Origin: Blastococcus atacamensis
GTDB lineage: Bacteria > Actinomycetota > Actinomycetes > Mycobacteriales > Geodermatophilaceae
Assembly (NCBI RefSeq): GCF_002938425.1
Contig: NZ_POQU01000029.1
Coordinates: forward strand, 1 to 39,276
Direction: 5' to 3'
Length of the DNA stretch: 39,276 nucleotides
Shown here: piece by piece, positions 30,861 through 38,509 of the stretch
Numbering within the stretch: the stretch's first letter is position 1
Layout: each line of letters begins with the position of its first letter
Notes under the pieces: model-generated
Databases searched by the model: none
Seen by the model: only the letters and a program-made list of their open reading frames with translations
Told to the model about the DNA's origin: nothing
Translations under genes and position numbers: made by a program

Positions 30861-32276
30861 GTGACCAGCAGCCCTGAGCGCGAGTTCGTGTCCGCCCACC
30901 TCGACGACCTGCACGCCGACCTCGACGCCTGGCTGCGGATCCCGTCGATCTCCGCGGACCCCGCGCGCACCGACGACGTCGCCGCGAGCGCGGCCTGGCT
31001 GGCCGAGGCCCTCACCCGCACCGGTTTCCCGACGGTGGAGATCTGGCCGACCGCCGGCGCCCCCGCCGTCTTCGCCGAGTGGCCGTCCGCCGATGCCGAC
31101 GCACCGGTCGCGCTCGTCTACGGCCACCACGACGTGCAGCCGGTGGACCCGCCGGAGCTGTGGGTGCACCCGCCGTTCGAGCCCACCCGCGTGGACGGTC
31201 CCGACGGGCCGGAACTGCACGCCCGCGGCGCGATCGACGACAAGGGCAACGTCGCCTTCCACCTACTCGGCATCCGGGCGCACCTCGCCGCCACCGGCCG
31301 GGACACCCCCGCCGTCACGGTGAAGCTGTTGATCGAGGGCGAGGAGGAGTCCGGGTCCCCCCACTTCGAGGCGCTGCTCGCGGAGAAGCGCGACCGGCTG
31401 GCCTGCGACGTCGTCGTCGTCAGCGACACCGGCATGGCCGCACCGGACGTGCCCAGCGCCGTGACCGCGATGCGCGGCCTGGCCGACGCCGAGATCACCC
31501 TGCGCGGCCCGGCGGTCGACCTGCACTCCGGCTCCTTCGGGGGTGCGGTGCCCAATCCGCTGCACGCCCTGGCCGAGCTCATCGCGAAGCTGCACGACGA
31601 CTCGGGGCGCGTGACGATCCCCGGCTTCTACGACGCCGTCCGGCCGCTGTCGGACCGTGAGCGGGAGCTGATGAGTCGCGTGCCCTTCGACGAGCAGGCC
31701 TGGCTCGCCGGCCCGGCCGCCTCGCGGGCCACCTACGGCGAGGCCGGTTTCAGCACGCTGGAGCGCACCGGGGCCCGGCCGACCGCCGAGGTCAACGGCA
31801 TGTGGGGCGGCTACACCGGCCCCGGGCACAAGACGATCATCCCCGCCGAGGCGCACGCGAAGGTCACCTTCCGGCTGGTCTCCGACCAGCGACCGGAGGA
31901 CGTCGGACCGCTGCTGCGGGCCTGGGTCGCGGCCAACGTCCCGGACGGCATCGAGGCCGAGGTGCACACGCCGCCCGGTGGCGTCGCGCCGTGCGCCAGC
32001 GACCTGGACTCCCCGCACATGGACGCGCTGCTGGCCGCCATCGGGCAGGCGTTCGACACCGACCCCGCCGACGTCCTGTTCACCCGCGAGGGCGGCAGCG
32101 GACCGGAGGCGGCCATCGTCGAGGCCCTCGGTGCCCCGCTGCTGTTCCTCGGCGCCGGGTTGCCGACCGACCGCATCCACTCGCCGAACGAGCGGGTGCT
32201 GCTGCCGATGCTGTACCGCGGCGCGGAGGCCGCAGCGCACCTGTGGCGCGAGCTGGCGGCCCGCCGGGCGGGCTGA
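30861..32276 (+). CDS. M20-family dipeptidase
   Basis: This encodes 471 residues from GTG 30861. Metal-site motifs are present: YGHHDVQPVDP (H90 region), ARGAIDDKGN (D126/D127), EGEEESGS (E161/E162), SDTGM and the C-terminal DRIHSPNE. The lid domain contains VDLHSGSFGGAVPNPLHALAELI and VNGMWGGYTGPGHKTIIP. The arrangement is that of M20 dipeptidases (PepV/CNDP-like), which cleave dipeptides in the cytoplasm with two zinc ions. Full length with no signal peptide. Divergent from the GNAT gene. Confidence 0.9.
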   Translation: MTSSPEREFVSAHLDDLHADLDAWLRIPSISADPARTDDVAASAAWLAEALTRTGFPTVEIWPTAGAPAVFAEWPSADADAPVALVYGHHDVQPVDPPELWVHPPFEPTRVDGPDGPELHARGAIDDKGNVAFHLLGIRAHLAATGRDTPAVTVKLLIEGEEESGSPHFEALLAEKRDRLACDVVVVSDTGMAAPDVPSAVTAMRGLADAEITLRGPAVDLHSGSFGGAVPNPLHALAELIAKLHDDSGRVTIPGFYDAVRPLSDRERELMSRVPFDEQAWLAGPAASRATYGEAGFSTLERTGARPTAEVNGMWGGYTGPGHKTIIPAEAHAKVTFRLVSDQRPEDVGPLLRAWVAANVPDGIEAEVHTPPGGVAPCASDLDSPHMDALLAAIGQAFDTDPADVLFTREGGSGPEAAIVEALGAPLLFLGAGLPTDRIHSPNERVLLPMLYRGAEAAAHLWRELAARRAG

Positions 32277-32369
32277 CCCAGGGCGACCGCCGCGCCGTCG
32301 CACCCGATGAGTTCTCCGCCGCGTCGGGGTCCACCACCCGACGATCGATCGACCCCTCGGGAGCACGGC

Positions 32370-33014
32370 ATGGGCCTCATCCACATCGAGCTGTTCGCCA
32401 CCCTGGACCTGGTCGCGTAGGCGCCCGGCGGGCCGGACGAGGATCCGGCGGGGTACCCGTTCGGCGGCTGGCAGGCGCCGTTGATGGACGAGGTCTCCTC
32501 GGCGCAGATCGGCGCCGCGTACGAGGGCACGGACGCCCTCCTGCTGGGCCGGCGGACGTACGACATCTTCGCCGCCTACTGGCCGCACCAGCAGGGCGGC
32601 GAGGACGGCGACATCGCCACGCTCGTCAACAGCGTGCCGAAGTACGTGGCATCGAGGGGCACGCCGGACCTCTCGTGGGCCGGGTCGACGCGGCTGGGCC
32701 CGGACCTCGTCAGCGCGGTCCGCGAGATCCGGGACCGGCACGAGATCGTCAAGGTCGTCGGAAGTCTGGACCTGGTGCAGACCTTCCTTCGCGAGAAGCT
32801 GTTCGACCGCCTGGATCTGTGGGTGCACCCGGTCGTGCTCGGCGTCGGCAAGAAGGTGTTCGACGGCGGCGCGGTGCCCACGAACGTGAGGCTCCTCGAA
32901 CCGCCCGCCGCCGGGCCGAAGGGCACCGTGCACCTGCGCTACGGGCTGGCCGAGGGCACGCCCGGCACGGGGGACATGAGCGCCCGCGACCGCGGGGTCG
33001 GGCGCGGCTCGTGA
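32370..33014 (+). pseudogene. RibD-C/dihydrofolate-reductase-like gene with in-frame TAG
   Basis: ATG 32370 opens MGLIHIELFATLDLVA and then meets TAG (32418-32420). After the TAG the same frame continues for 197 codons: APGGPDEDPAGYPFGGWQAP..., LLGRRTYDIFAAYWP, VKVVGSLDLVQTFLREKL, LWVHPVVLGVGKKVFDGG and a C-terminal Arg-rich tail. This is a RibD C-terminal/DHFR-like protein (YyaP/YwjB type), for which TLDGVxQAPGG is the normal start. A CAG-to-TAG change would explain the stop. Reinitiation could give a short form from ATG 32484 (MDEVSSAQ), but that lacks the first NADPH-binding strand. Either a pseudogene or a sequencing error. Confidence 0.82.
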
Positions 33015-33023
33015 GGCGACCGG

Positions 33024-33797
33024 CTAGCGGAGTGTGCCGACGACGACGGTCGCGCCCCGCTCGTCGTCGACCTCCAGCCGGGAGCCCAGCCCCGCGGCGG
33101 TGACCAGCTCGAGCGCGGCGGCCGTCTGAGACTCGCCGCACTCGAACAGCAGCGATCCGCCGGGGGCGAGCCAGGCACGGCTGTCGGCGGCCACCCGGCG
33201 AGCCAGCTCCAGCCCGTCCGGGCCGCCGTCCAGGGCGCTCCGCGGCTCGTGGTCGCGCGCCTCCGGTGGCATCAGCGCGATGGCGTCGCTCGGCACGTAG
33301 GGCACGTTGGCGGCCAGGACGTCGATGCGCCCGCGGAGCGGCGCCGGGAGAGCTGCGACCAGATCCCCCTCGTGCACCGGTACGCCCGGGAGATTGCGGC
33401 GGGCACAGGCCACGGCCGCCGGGTCGACGTCCGCCGCGTGCAGCTCGATGCCCGGCACCGCGTGCGCGATCGCGGCGCCCACCGCACCGGATCCGCAGCA
33501 CAGGTCGACGACGACGGCGCCGGGCCGGGCGAGCCGGACCGCCTCCGCGACCAGCGCCTCGGTGCGGCGGCGCGGCACGAAGACGCCCGGCGCGACGGCG
33601 ATCCGCAGACCGCAGAACTCCGCCCAGCCCAGCAGCACCTCCAGCGGTGTTCCCGCCACCCGCCGCTCGACGAGCGCGTCGAGTTCCCGGTGGTCCGCTG
33701 CCGCGGCGGTGAGCAGTTGCGCCTCGTCCTCGGCGTAGACGCATCCGGCGGCGCGGAGCCGGCGGACGATCTCGACCTCGGGGGACTCGGACTGCAC
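33024..33797 (-). CDS. PrmC/HemK-related N5-glutamine methyltransferase-like protein
   Basis: This encodes 257 residues from GTG 33797, with GGAGG four bases upstream. The N-terminal helical domain runs to about 65 and the SAM domain contains FVPRRRTEALV, VVDLCCGSGAVGAAIA (motif I) and IELHAADVDPAAVACAR. The catalytic motif NPPY reads NVPY (in LAANVPYVPSD), as in the TIGR03704 family of putative protein-glutamine N5-methyltransferases with unknown substrate. It is therefore not the main release-factor methyltransferase PrmC. Convergent with the broken RibD-like gene, 9 bp apart. Confidence 0.85.
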   Translation of the reverse strand: MQSESPEVEIVRRLRAAGCVYAEDEAQLLTAAAADHRELDALVERRVAGTPLEVLLGWAEFCGLRIAVAPGVFVPRRRTEALVAEAVRLARPGAVVVDLCCGSGAVGAAIAHAVPGIELHAADVDPAAVACARRNLPGVPVHEGDLVAALPAPLRGRIDVLAANVPYVPSDAIALMPPEARDHEPRSALDGGPDGLELARRVAADSRAWLAPGGSLLFECGESQTAAALELVTAAGLGSRLEVDDERGATVVVGTLR

Positions 33798-33835
33798 AGG
33801 GCCTCCGGACACGGTGGGAGGTGCGGGCGACGACC

Positions 33836-33841
33836 TAGGCT
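33836..33841 (+). promoter_or_regulatory. -10 box for leaderless DUF2510 gene
   Basis: TAGGCT ends 6 nt before GTG 33848. Confidence 0.45.
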
Positions 33842-33847
33842 GGCGGG

Positions 33848-34744
33848 GTGACCGGAGCCGGGCAGACCCCTCCACCGGGCTGGTACCCCGATCCCGGCGG
33901 CGAGGCCGGCATGGTCCGCTGGTGGAACGGCGTGGCCTGGTCCGACGTCATGATGCCGTCCGGGCCGGGCGTCGCCGTGCGTAGCGTCCCCGGAGCCGCT
34001 GCGCCCCGAGCTGCCGAGCCCGCACCGGTTCCGCCTCTCACGGCGCCCGACCGCTCCTCCGGGCCCTCGCGCGCGTGGACCGCGGCCGTGGCGATCGTGG
34101 TCGTGGTCGCCGCCGTCATCGGCACCGTGCTCGCGCTGCGGTCCGGGGACGACACCGATCGGACCGCCACCCCGCCGTCCACCGGAGCGGATCCCGCGCC
34201 GCCGCCGGCGGCCGGACCGACCTTCCCGCCCGGCACCGTGCGGATCATCGACCGGGCCGCGGGGATCTCCTACCCCTACCTGGGGGAGGGGTGGTCGGAG
34301 TTCACCCTCGGCTGGATGCTCGAGACGACGGAGACGACCGGGCAGTACTTCACCACGCAGGACGACACCCCGGACGGCGGCGTCTTCATCTCCCAGTGCA
34401 CCTCCGGGCCGGTGTCCCCCGAGTACGCCGGAGCGGGCGGCGACCTGCAGGCGACGGTGACGCGGCTGGCCACGAGCGTGCGGGGCAACTACTACCCGGG
34501 GCCGAACGAGATGGAGGTGCTGCGCGACGAGGCTCGCACCGTGGACGGTCGTGCGGCGCACCTCTACGAGTTCGAGCTGAGCTGGGACGTCGAGGGCTAC
34601 GACGCCACGGGTGAGCGTGCCGCACTGCTGCTCATCGACGTCGGGAAGCCCGAACCCGCACTGCTCTACGTCTCCATCCCGAACACCCACGCCGAGCTCT
34701 ACGGCGTCATCAACCGCGTGATCGACGCCGTCGACGTGCTGTGA
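33848..34744 (+). CDS. DUF2510-domain membrane protein
   Basis: This encodes 298 residues from GTG 33848. The N-terminal DUF2510 motif is PGWYPDPGGEAGMVRWWNGVAWSD (residues 10-33), a short Trp-rich repeat common in actinobacterial membrane proteins. A Pro/Ala linker, a transmembrane helix (about 77-97) and a second linker lead to an extracytoplasmic domain (about 128-298) of mixed alpha/beta type with no recognised motif (AAGISYPYLGEGWSEFTLGW, then LYEFELSWDVEGYD). The topology is N-in, C-out. The function is unknown. A strong hairpin follows the stop. Confidence 0.82.
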   Translation: MTGAGQTPPPGWYPDPGGEAGMVRWWNGVAWSDVMMPSGPGVAVRSVPGAAAPRAAEPAPVPPLTAPDRSSGPSRAWTAAVAIVVVVAAVIGTVLALRSGDDTDRTATPPSTGADPAPPPAAGPTFPPGTVRIIDRAAGISYPYLGEGWSEFTLGWMLETTETTGQYFTTQDDTPDGGVFISQCTSGPVSPEYAGAGGDLQATVTRLATSVRGNYYPGPNEMEVLRDEARTVDGRAAHLYEFELSWDVEGYDATGERAALLLIDVGKPEPALLYVSIPNTHAELYGVINRVIDAVDVL

Positions 34745-34746
34745 CG

Positions 34747-34779
34747 CCCGGGATGATCAGGAGACCTGATCGTTCCGGG
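34747..34779 (+). terminator. 15-bp hairpin terminator after DUF2510 gene
   Basis: CCCGGGATGATCAGG (34747-34761) and CCTGATCGTTCCGGG (34765-34779) form a continuous 15-bp stem in RNA (13 Watson-Crick, two G-U) with loop AGA, three bases after the stop. A strong intrinsic terminator without T-tract. Confidence 0.75.
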
Positions 34780-34830
34780 TCCTGGCTCACCGTCGACCGT
34801 GAGGCAGGACCCCACAGGGTGAGCCAGGAC
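34779..34830 (+). repeat. Alternative hairpins / operator repeats upstream of M16 operon
   Basis: GTCCTGGCTCAC (34779-34790) is complementary to two downstream sequences: GTGAGGCAGGAC (34799-34810, 11 of 12) and GTGAGCCAGGAC (34819-34830, 12 of 12). The downstream copies are direct repeats with a 20-bp period. Only one of the two hairpins can form at a time. The site lies 47 bp before GTG 34877. Its first base is also the last base of the upstream terminator stem. Attenuation and protein binding to three half-sites are both possible. Confidence 0.6.
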
Positions 34831-34863
34831 GCGACCGGACGGCGTGGGCTCATCGTCCGCGGT

Positions 34864-34869
34864 TAGTGT
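34864..34869 (+). promoter_or_regulatory. -10 box for leaderless M16 operon
   Basis: TAGTGT ends 7 nt before GTG 34877, with no Shine-Dalgarno. If used, the hairpins at 34779-34830 lie upstream of the transcription start and would act at the DNA level. Confidence 0.5.
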
Positions 34870-34876
34870 CGGACGT

Positions 34877-36187
34877 GTGACTGCGGCTGGTACGGAACTG
34901 ACCCTGCGGCACCCGATCGAACGGTTCACGCTGGACAACGGGTTGCGGGTCGTCCTCGCCCCCGACCGCAGCGTGCCGGTGGTGGCGGTGAGCGTCTACT
35001 ACGACGTCGGGATGCGCAACGAACCCGAGGGGCGGACCGGCTTCGCCCACCTCTTCGAGCACATGATGTTCCAGGGGTCGGCGAACGTCGCCAAGATGGA
35101 GCACGCCCGCCTCGTCCAGGCCGCGGGCGGCACCTTCAACGGGTCGACCCACCAGGACTACACGAACTATTTCGAGGCGCTGCCCGCCGAGGCGCTGGAG
35201 CGCGCCCTGTTCCTCGAGGCCGACCGCATGGCGGCCCCGGCCATCACCCCCGAGAACCTCCGCAACCAGATCGACGTGGTCAAGGAGGAGATCCGGGTCA
35301 ACGTGCTCAACCGCCCGTACGGCGCCTTCCCCTGGCTGCAGCTGCCGCAGGTCGCGTTCGAGACCTTCGCCAACACCCACGACGGCTACGGTTCGTTCGT
35401 CGACCTCGAGTCCTCCACCGTCGACGACGCCATGGACTTCTTCCACCGCTACTACGCGCCGGGCAATGCCGTGCTGTGCATCGGCGGGGACCTCGACGTC
35501 GCCGGGACCGAGGAGCTCGTGCGCCGCTGGTTCGGCCCGGTGCCCGCGCGCGACGTCCCCCCGCTGCCCCCGACGGGGGAGCCGTCGCCGACCACCGTGC
35601 GCTCGGCCGTGGTCGAGGACGCGCTGGCCACCGCCCCCGCGCTGGCGCTGGGCTGGCGGGTGCCCGACCCCGTCGGTGACTTCGAGACCTACCTGGGCAC
35701 CGTGCTCCTCGCCGAGGTCCTCAGCGAGGGCGACGCCTCCCGGCTGGAGCGGCGGCTGATCCACGGCGACCGGACCGCCATCGCCCAGAGCAGCTATGTC
35801 GGCCTCTTCGGCGACCCGTTCGACGTCCGCGACGCCACGCTGCTGACCACCCAGGTGCACCACCCGGCGGGCGTTCCCGCCGAGCGCGTCACCGCCGCGG
35901 TGCACGAGGAGATCGACCGCATTGCGCAGGACGGCGTCGATGCCGACGAGCTGCGCCGGGTGCAGGCCCGGGCGGAGGCGCAGCTGCTCCAGCAGTCCGA
36001 CTCGATCCTGGGCCGCACGCTGTCCTTCGCCGCGGCCGAGCTGATCCACGGCCGCGCCGAGCTGGCCGGCGAGCTGGCCGCGCGGCTCGCGGCCGTGAAC
36101 CCCGAGGCGGTGCAGGTGGCGGCCCGGGGACTGGATCCCGACACCGTCGCCATGCTGGAGCTCCGCCCGGCGGGAGGACCCCGATGA
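34877..36187 (+). CDS. M16 zinc peptidase, catalytic subunit
   Basis: This encodes 436 residues from GTG 34877. The inverted zinc motif HxxEH is HLFEH (58-62, in GFAHLFEHMMFQGS), followed by the third ligand region NQIDVVKEEIRVN (about 130-145). The N-terminal M16 domain spans about 15-180 and a second domain about 190-350. It resembles bacterial M16 peptidases that act as heterodimers with a non-catalytic partner. That partner is the next gene, overlapping as ATGA. There is no signal peptide, so it is cytoplasmic or membrane-associated. Confidence 0.93.
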   Translation: MTAAGTELTLRHPIERFTLDNGLRVVLAPDRSVPVVAVSVYYDVGMRNEPEGRTGFAHLFEHMMFQGSANVAKMEHARLVQAAGGTFNGSTHQDYTNYFEALPAEALERALFLEADRMAAPAITPENLRNQIDVVKEEIRVNVLNRPYGAFPWLQLPQVAFETFANTHDGYGSFVDLESSTVDDAMDFFHRYYAPGNAVLCIGGDLDVAGTEELVRRWFGPVPARDVPPLPPTGEPSPTTVRSAVVEDALATAPALALGWRVPDPVGDFETYLGTVLLAEVLSEGDASRLERRLIHGDRTAIAQSSYVGLFGDPFDVRDATLLTTQVHHPAGVPAERVTAAVHEEIDRIAQDGVDADELRRVQARAEAQLLQQSDSILGRTLSFAAAELIHGRAELAGELAARLAAVNPEAVQVAARGLDPDTVAMLELRPAGGPR

Positions 36188-37545
36188 CCGACGTCCAGAC
36201 CTCGTTGATCCCGCCGCTCGGTGAGCCGCGGCCGCAGCCGGTTCCGGTGGCCGAGGAGACGACGCTCCCCAACGGGCTGCGCGTCGTCGTCGTCCCGCGC
36301 CCCGGTGTGCCGCTGATCGAGCTGCGCCTGCGGGTGCCGTTCGCCGCGGCGAGCCCGCGCAACGCCGGGGTGCATGCCGCCCGCGGCGCCGTCCTCTCCG
36401 GTGCGGTGCTCCTGGGCACCCAGCAGCACGACCAGACCGAGATCGCCCAGCTCCTGCAGACCCACGGCGCCGAGCTCTCGGTGGCCACCGACGCCGACCG
36501 GCTGGTGTTCGGGACGACGCTGCTGCCGGGCGGCCTGGCGCCGGTCATGGGCGTGCTGGCCGAGCTCCTCACCGGCGCGAGCTACCCGGCCGGCCAGGTC
36601 GAGGGGGAACGGGACCGGCTGGCCGAGCGGATCGCCATCGCCCGCTCGCAGCCCGGGACCATCGCCCGCTCGGCGCTGGCCAGGCGTCGCTACGGGGCGC
36701 ACCCGTACGCCATCGGCCTGCCCGACGCGGAGCTGGTCTCCGCGGTGCGCGCCCCGGCCCTGCGCCGACTGCACCGCGAGCGGGTCCTGCCCGCGGGGAG
36801 CATCCTCGTGCTGGTCGGGGACCTCGACCCGCGGTCGGCGACCGACACCGTCGCGACGGCTCTGGAGAGCTGGTCGGGCAGCGGCACCGCGGTCGAGGCA
36901 CCCCCGGTCACCGAGCTGCGGCCCGGCGGCATCGAGCTGGTCGACCGGCCCGGTGCGGTGCAGTCCAACCTGCGCCTCGGTGGGCCGGCTCCGCGCCGTA
37001 CGGACGAGGACCTCCCGGCGGCCCGGCTGGCCGCCATGATCTACGGCGGCTACTTCTCCTCCCGGCTGGTGGAGAACATCCGCGAGCGCAAGGGCTACAG
37101 CTACAGCCCCCGCAGCACCATCGACCACCAGCGAGCGGCGTCGTCCTTCCTCGTCGAGGCCGACGTCGCCACCGAGGTCACCGGCCCGGCGCTCCTGGAG
37201 ACCCTGTACGAGCTGGGTCGGATCGCCCTCACTCCGGTCACCGAGGCGGAGCTGGATGCGGCCCGCCGCTACGTGCTCGGCAGCATGGCGCTGTCGACGG
37301 CCACCCACGCGGGCCTGGCCAGCACCATCTCGGCCCTGCTGGGTGCCGGCATGCCCGCGGACTGGCTGCGCACCCACCAGGAGGCGCTCGCCGCCGTCAC
37401 GGTGGACCAGGTGCAGGCGGCGGCCGCGAGATATCTGGCTCCGGGGGCGCTCACGGCGGTCGTGGTCGGCGACGCGAGCCGCGTGGCCGATGAGCTGTGC
37501 GCGCTCGCGCCGGTCACCGTCACCGGGGGCGGCGAGAGGGCATGA
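36184..37545 (+). CDS. M16 peptidase, non-catalytic partner
   Basis: This encodes 453 residues from ATG 36184, overlapping the previous stop. The M16 fold is recognisable (TTLPNGLRVVVVPRPGVPLIELRLRVPF, GAVLSGAVLLGTQQ), but HxxEH is missing. It keeps the C-terminal R/Y substrate-binding pair in ENIRERKGYSYSPRS (about 297-312). This division of labour, one subunit with zinc and one with R/Y, is known for heterodimeric bacterial M16B peptidases. The stop overlaps the nudC start by ATGA, so the three genes are an operon. Confidence 0.92.
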   Translation: MTDVQTSLIPPLGEPRPQPVPVAEETTLPNGLRVVVVPRPGVPLIELRLRVPFAAASPRNAGVHAARGAVLSGAVLLGTQQHDQTEIAQLLQTHGAELSVATDADRLVFGTTLLPGGLAPVMGVLAELLTGASYPAGQVEGERDRLAERIAIARSQPGTIARSALARRRYGAHPYAIGLPDAELVSAVRAPALRRLHRERVLPAGSILVLVGDLDPRSATDTVATALESWSGSGTAVEAPPVTELRPGGIELVDRPGAVQSNLRLGGPAPRRTDEDLPAARLAAMIYGGYFSSRLVENIRERKGYSYSPRSTIDHQRAASSFLVEADVATEVTGPALLETLYELGRIALTPVTEAELDAARRYVLGSMALSTATHAGLASTISALLGAGMPADWLRTHQEALAAVTVDQVQAAAARYLAPGALTAVVVGDASRVADELCALAPVTVTGGGERA

Positions 37546-38438
37546 CCGCCGACGGGCGGCCGCTGCTGTCGCGGGCCGTGCACGACCGGGCGCACCTCGC
37601 GCGGCTGCTGCCGGACCCGACGGGCGGCCGACCGGTCCGGGTGCTGACCGTCGACGCACAGCGGACCGTGCCGGTCCAGCAGGGCGCGTCGGGACCCGAG
37701 CTGATGTGGGACGAACGCCCCGAGCTGCCCGTCGGCGGCATCTTCCTCGGGGAGGCCGACGGCGTCCCCTACGCCGCGGTGCGCGGCGAGCGGTCGCCCA
37801 CGGTGAGCGGCCGCCCGGTGGACCGCTGGGCGGGTCTGCGCGACCTCGGCGCGGAGCTGGGCGACCTGGACGCCGGACTGCTCGCCGAGGCCATCGGCAT
37901 CCTCGAGTGGCACGAACGGCACCGGTTCAGCCCGTTGACCGGTGCCGCCACGACCGTCGAGCGGGCCGGATGGACCCAGCGCGACCCGACCACCGGCGCC
38001 GAGTTCTTCCCCCGCACCGACCCGGCGGTGATCATGCTCGTGCACGACGGCGCCGATCGTGTCGTGCTGGGCCGGCAGGCGGCATGGCCACCCGGACGCT
38101 TCTCGATCCTGGCCGGCTTCGTCGAACCGGGGGAGTCGGCGGAGGCCGCCGTCGCGCGCGAGGTCGAGGAGGAGGTCGGGCTGCGGGTCACCGACATCCG
38201 CTACGTGGCCAGCCAGCCGTGGCCGTTCCCCCAGTCGCTGATGCTCGGCTTCACCGCGCGCGTCGAGGGGTCCCAGGACATCCGGGTGGACCCCACGGAG
38301 ATCGAGGAGGCGCGGTGGTTCACCCGCGCCGAGCTGCGCACGCCGGACGGCCTGCTCGCGATCCCGCCGTCGATCTCCATCGCCCGTCACATCCTCGATC
38401 TCTGGATGAAGGACGGGCTTCCCCTCTCGCCTCGCTAG
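37542..38438 (+). CDS. nudC: NudC-type NAD(H) pyrophosphatase lacking zinc-ribbon cysteines
   Basis: This encodes 298 residues. The Nudix box GFVEPGESAEAAVAREVEEE (G192 to L214) is complete and the NudC signature SQPWPFPQSLM (224-234) is present. NudC hydrolyses NAD(H) and removes NAD caps from RNA. In the usual enzyme a zinc ribbon, C-x2-C...C-x2-C, precedes the Nudix domain. Here the corresponding residues are S130, T133, D148 and T151 (FSPLTG and RDPTTG), so no zinc site is possible. The surrounding sequence (HRF, FPRTDPAVIMLV) aligns well, so this is loss of cysteines, not a different protein. ATGA overlap with the M16 partner. Confidence 0.92.
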   Translation: MTADGRPLLSRAVHDRAHLARLLPDPTGGRPVRVLTVDAQRTVPVQQGASGPELMWDERPELPVGGIFLGEADGVPYAAVRGERSPTVSGRPVDRWAGLRDLGAELGDLDAGLLAEAIGILEWHERHRFSPLTGAATTVERAGWTQRDPTTGAEFFPRTDPAVIMLVHDGADRVVLGRQAAWPPGRFSILAGFVEPGESAEAAVAREVEEEVGLRVTDIRYVASQPWPFPQSLMLGFTARVEGSQDIRVDPTEIEEARWFTRAELRTPDGLLAIPPSISIARHILDLWMKDGLPLSPR

Positions 38439-38507
38439 GAGAAGCGCACCGCTGCCCCCACCGCTCGCACGCTCGCGGCGCGCCCCCTGCAGCCGGGCCG
38501 CTCCAGC
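38439..38507 (+). repeat. Two-stem intergenic repeat, copy D
   Basis: It directly follows the nudC stop. The core (38457-38480) is identical to copies B and C. Loop TCGCACGCTC is at 38465-38474. The inner stem CCCACCGC (38457-38464) pairs with GCGGCGCG (38475-38482), with two mismatches. The outer GCTGC (38451-38455) pairs with GCAGC (38489-38493); the remaining outer bases do not pair, so this is the most decayed copy. It lies between convergent genes. Confidence 0.78.
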
Positions 38508-38509
38508 GC

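Noticed and set aside
30815-31021. Longer GNAT reading frame starting at 31021
   Set aside because: It would overlap the M20 gene by 160 bp; GTG 30814 with a -10 box 7 nt upstream is better supported.
32418-32420. Stop-codon recoding (pyrrolysine or selenocysteine)
   Set aside because: TAG is not a Sec codon, no pyl genes or context are visible, and the family has Gln here; a point mutation or error is simpler.
13029-38507. CRISPR array or transposon remnants as an explanation for the repeats
   Set aside because: Copies are scattered, have no regular spacers, no target-site duplications that I can see, no transposase, and there are no cas genes.
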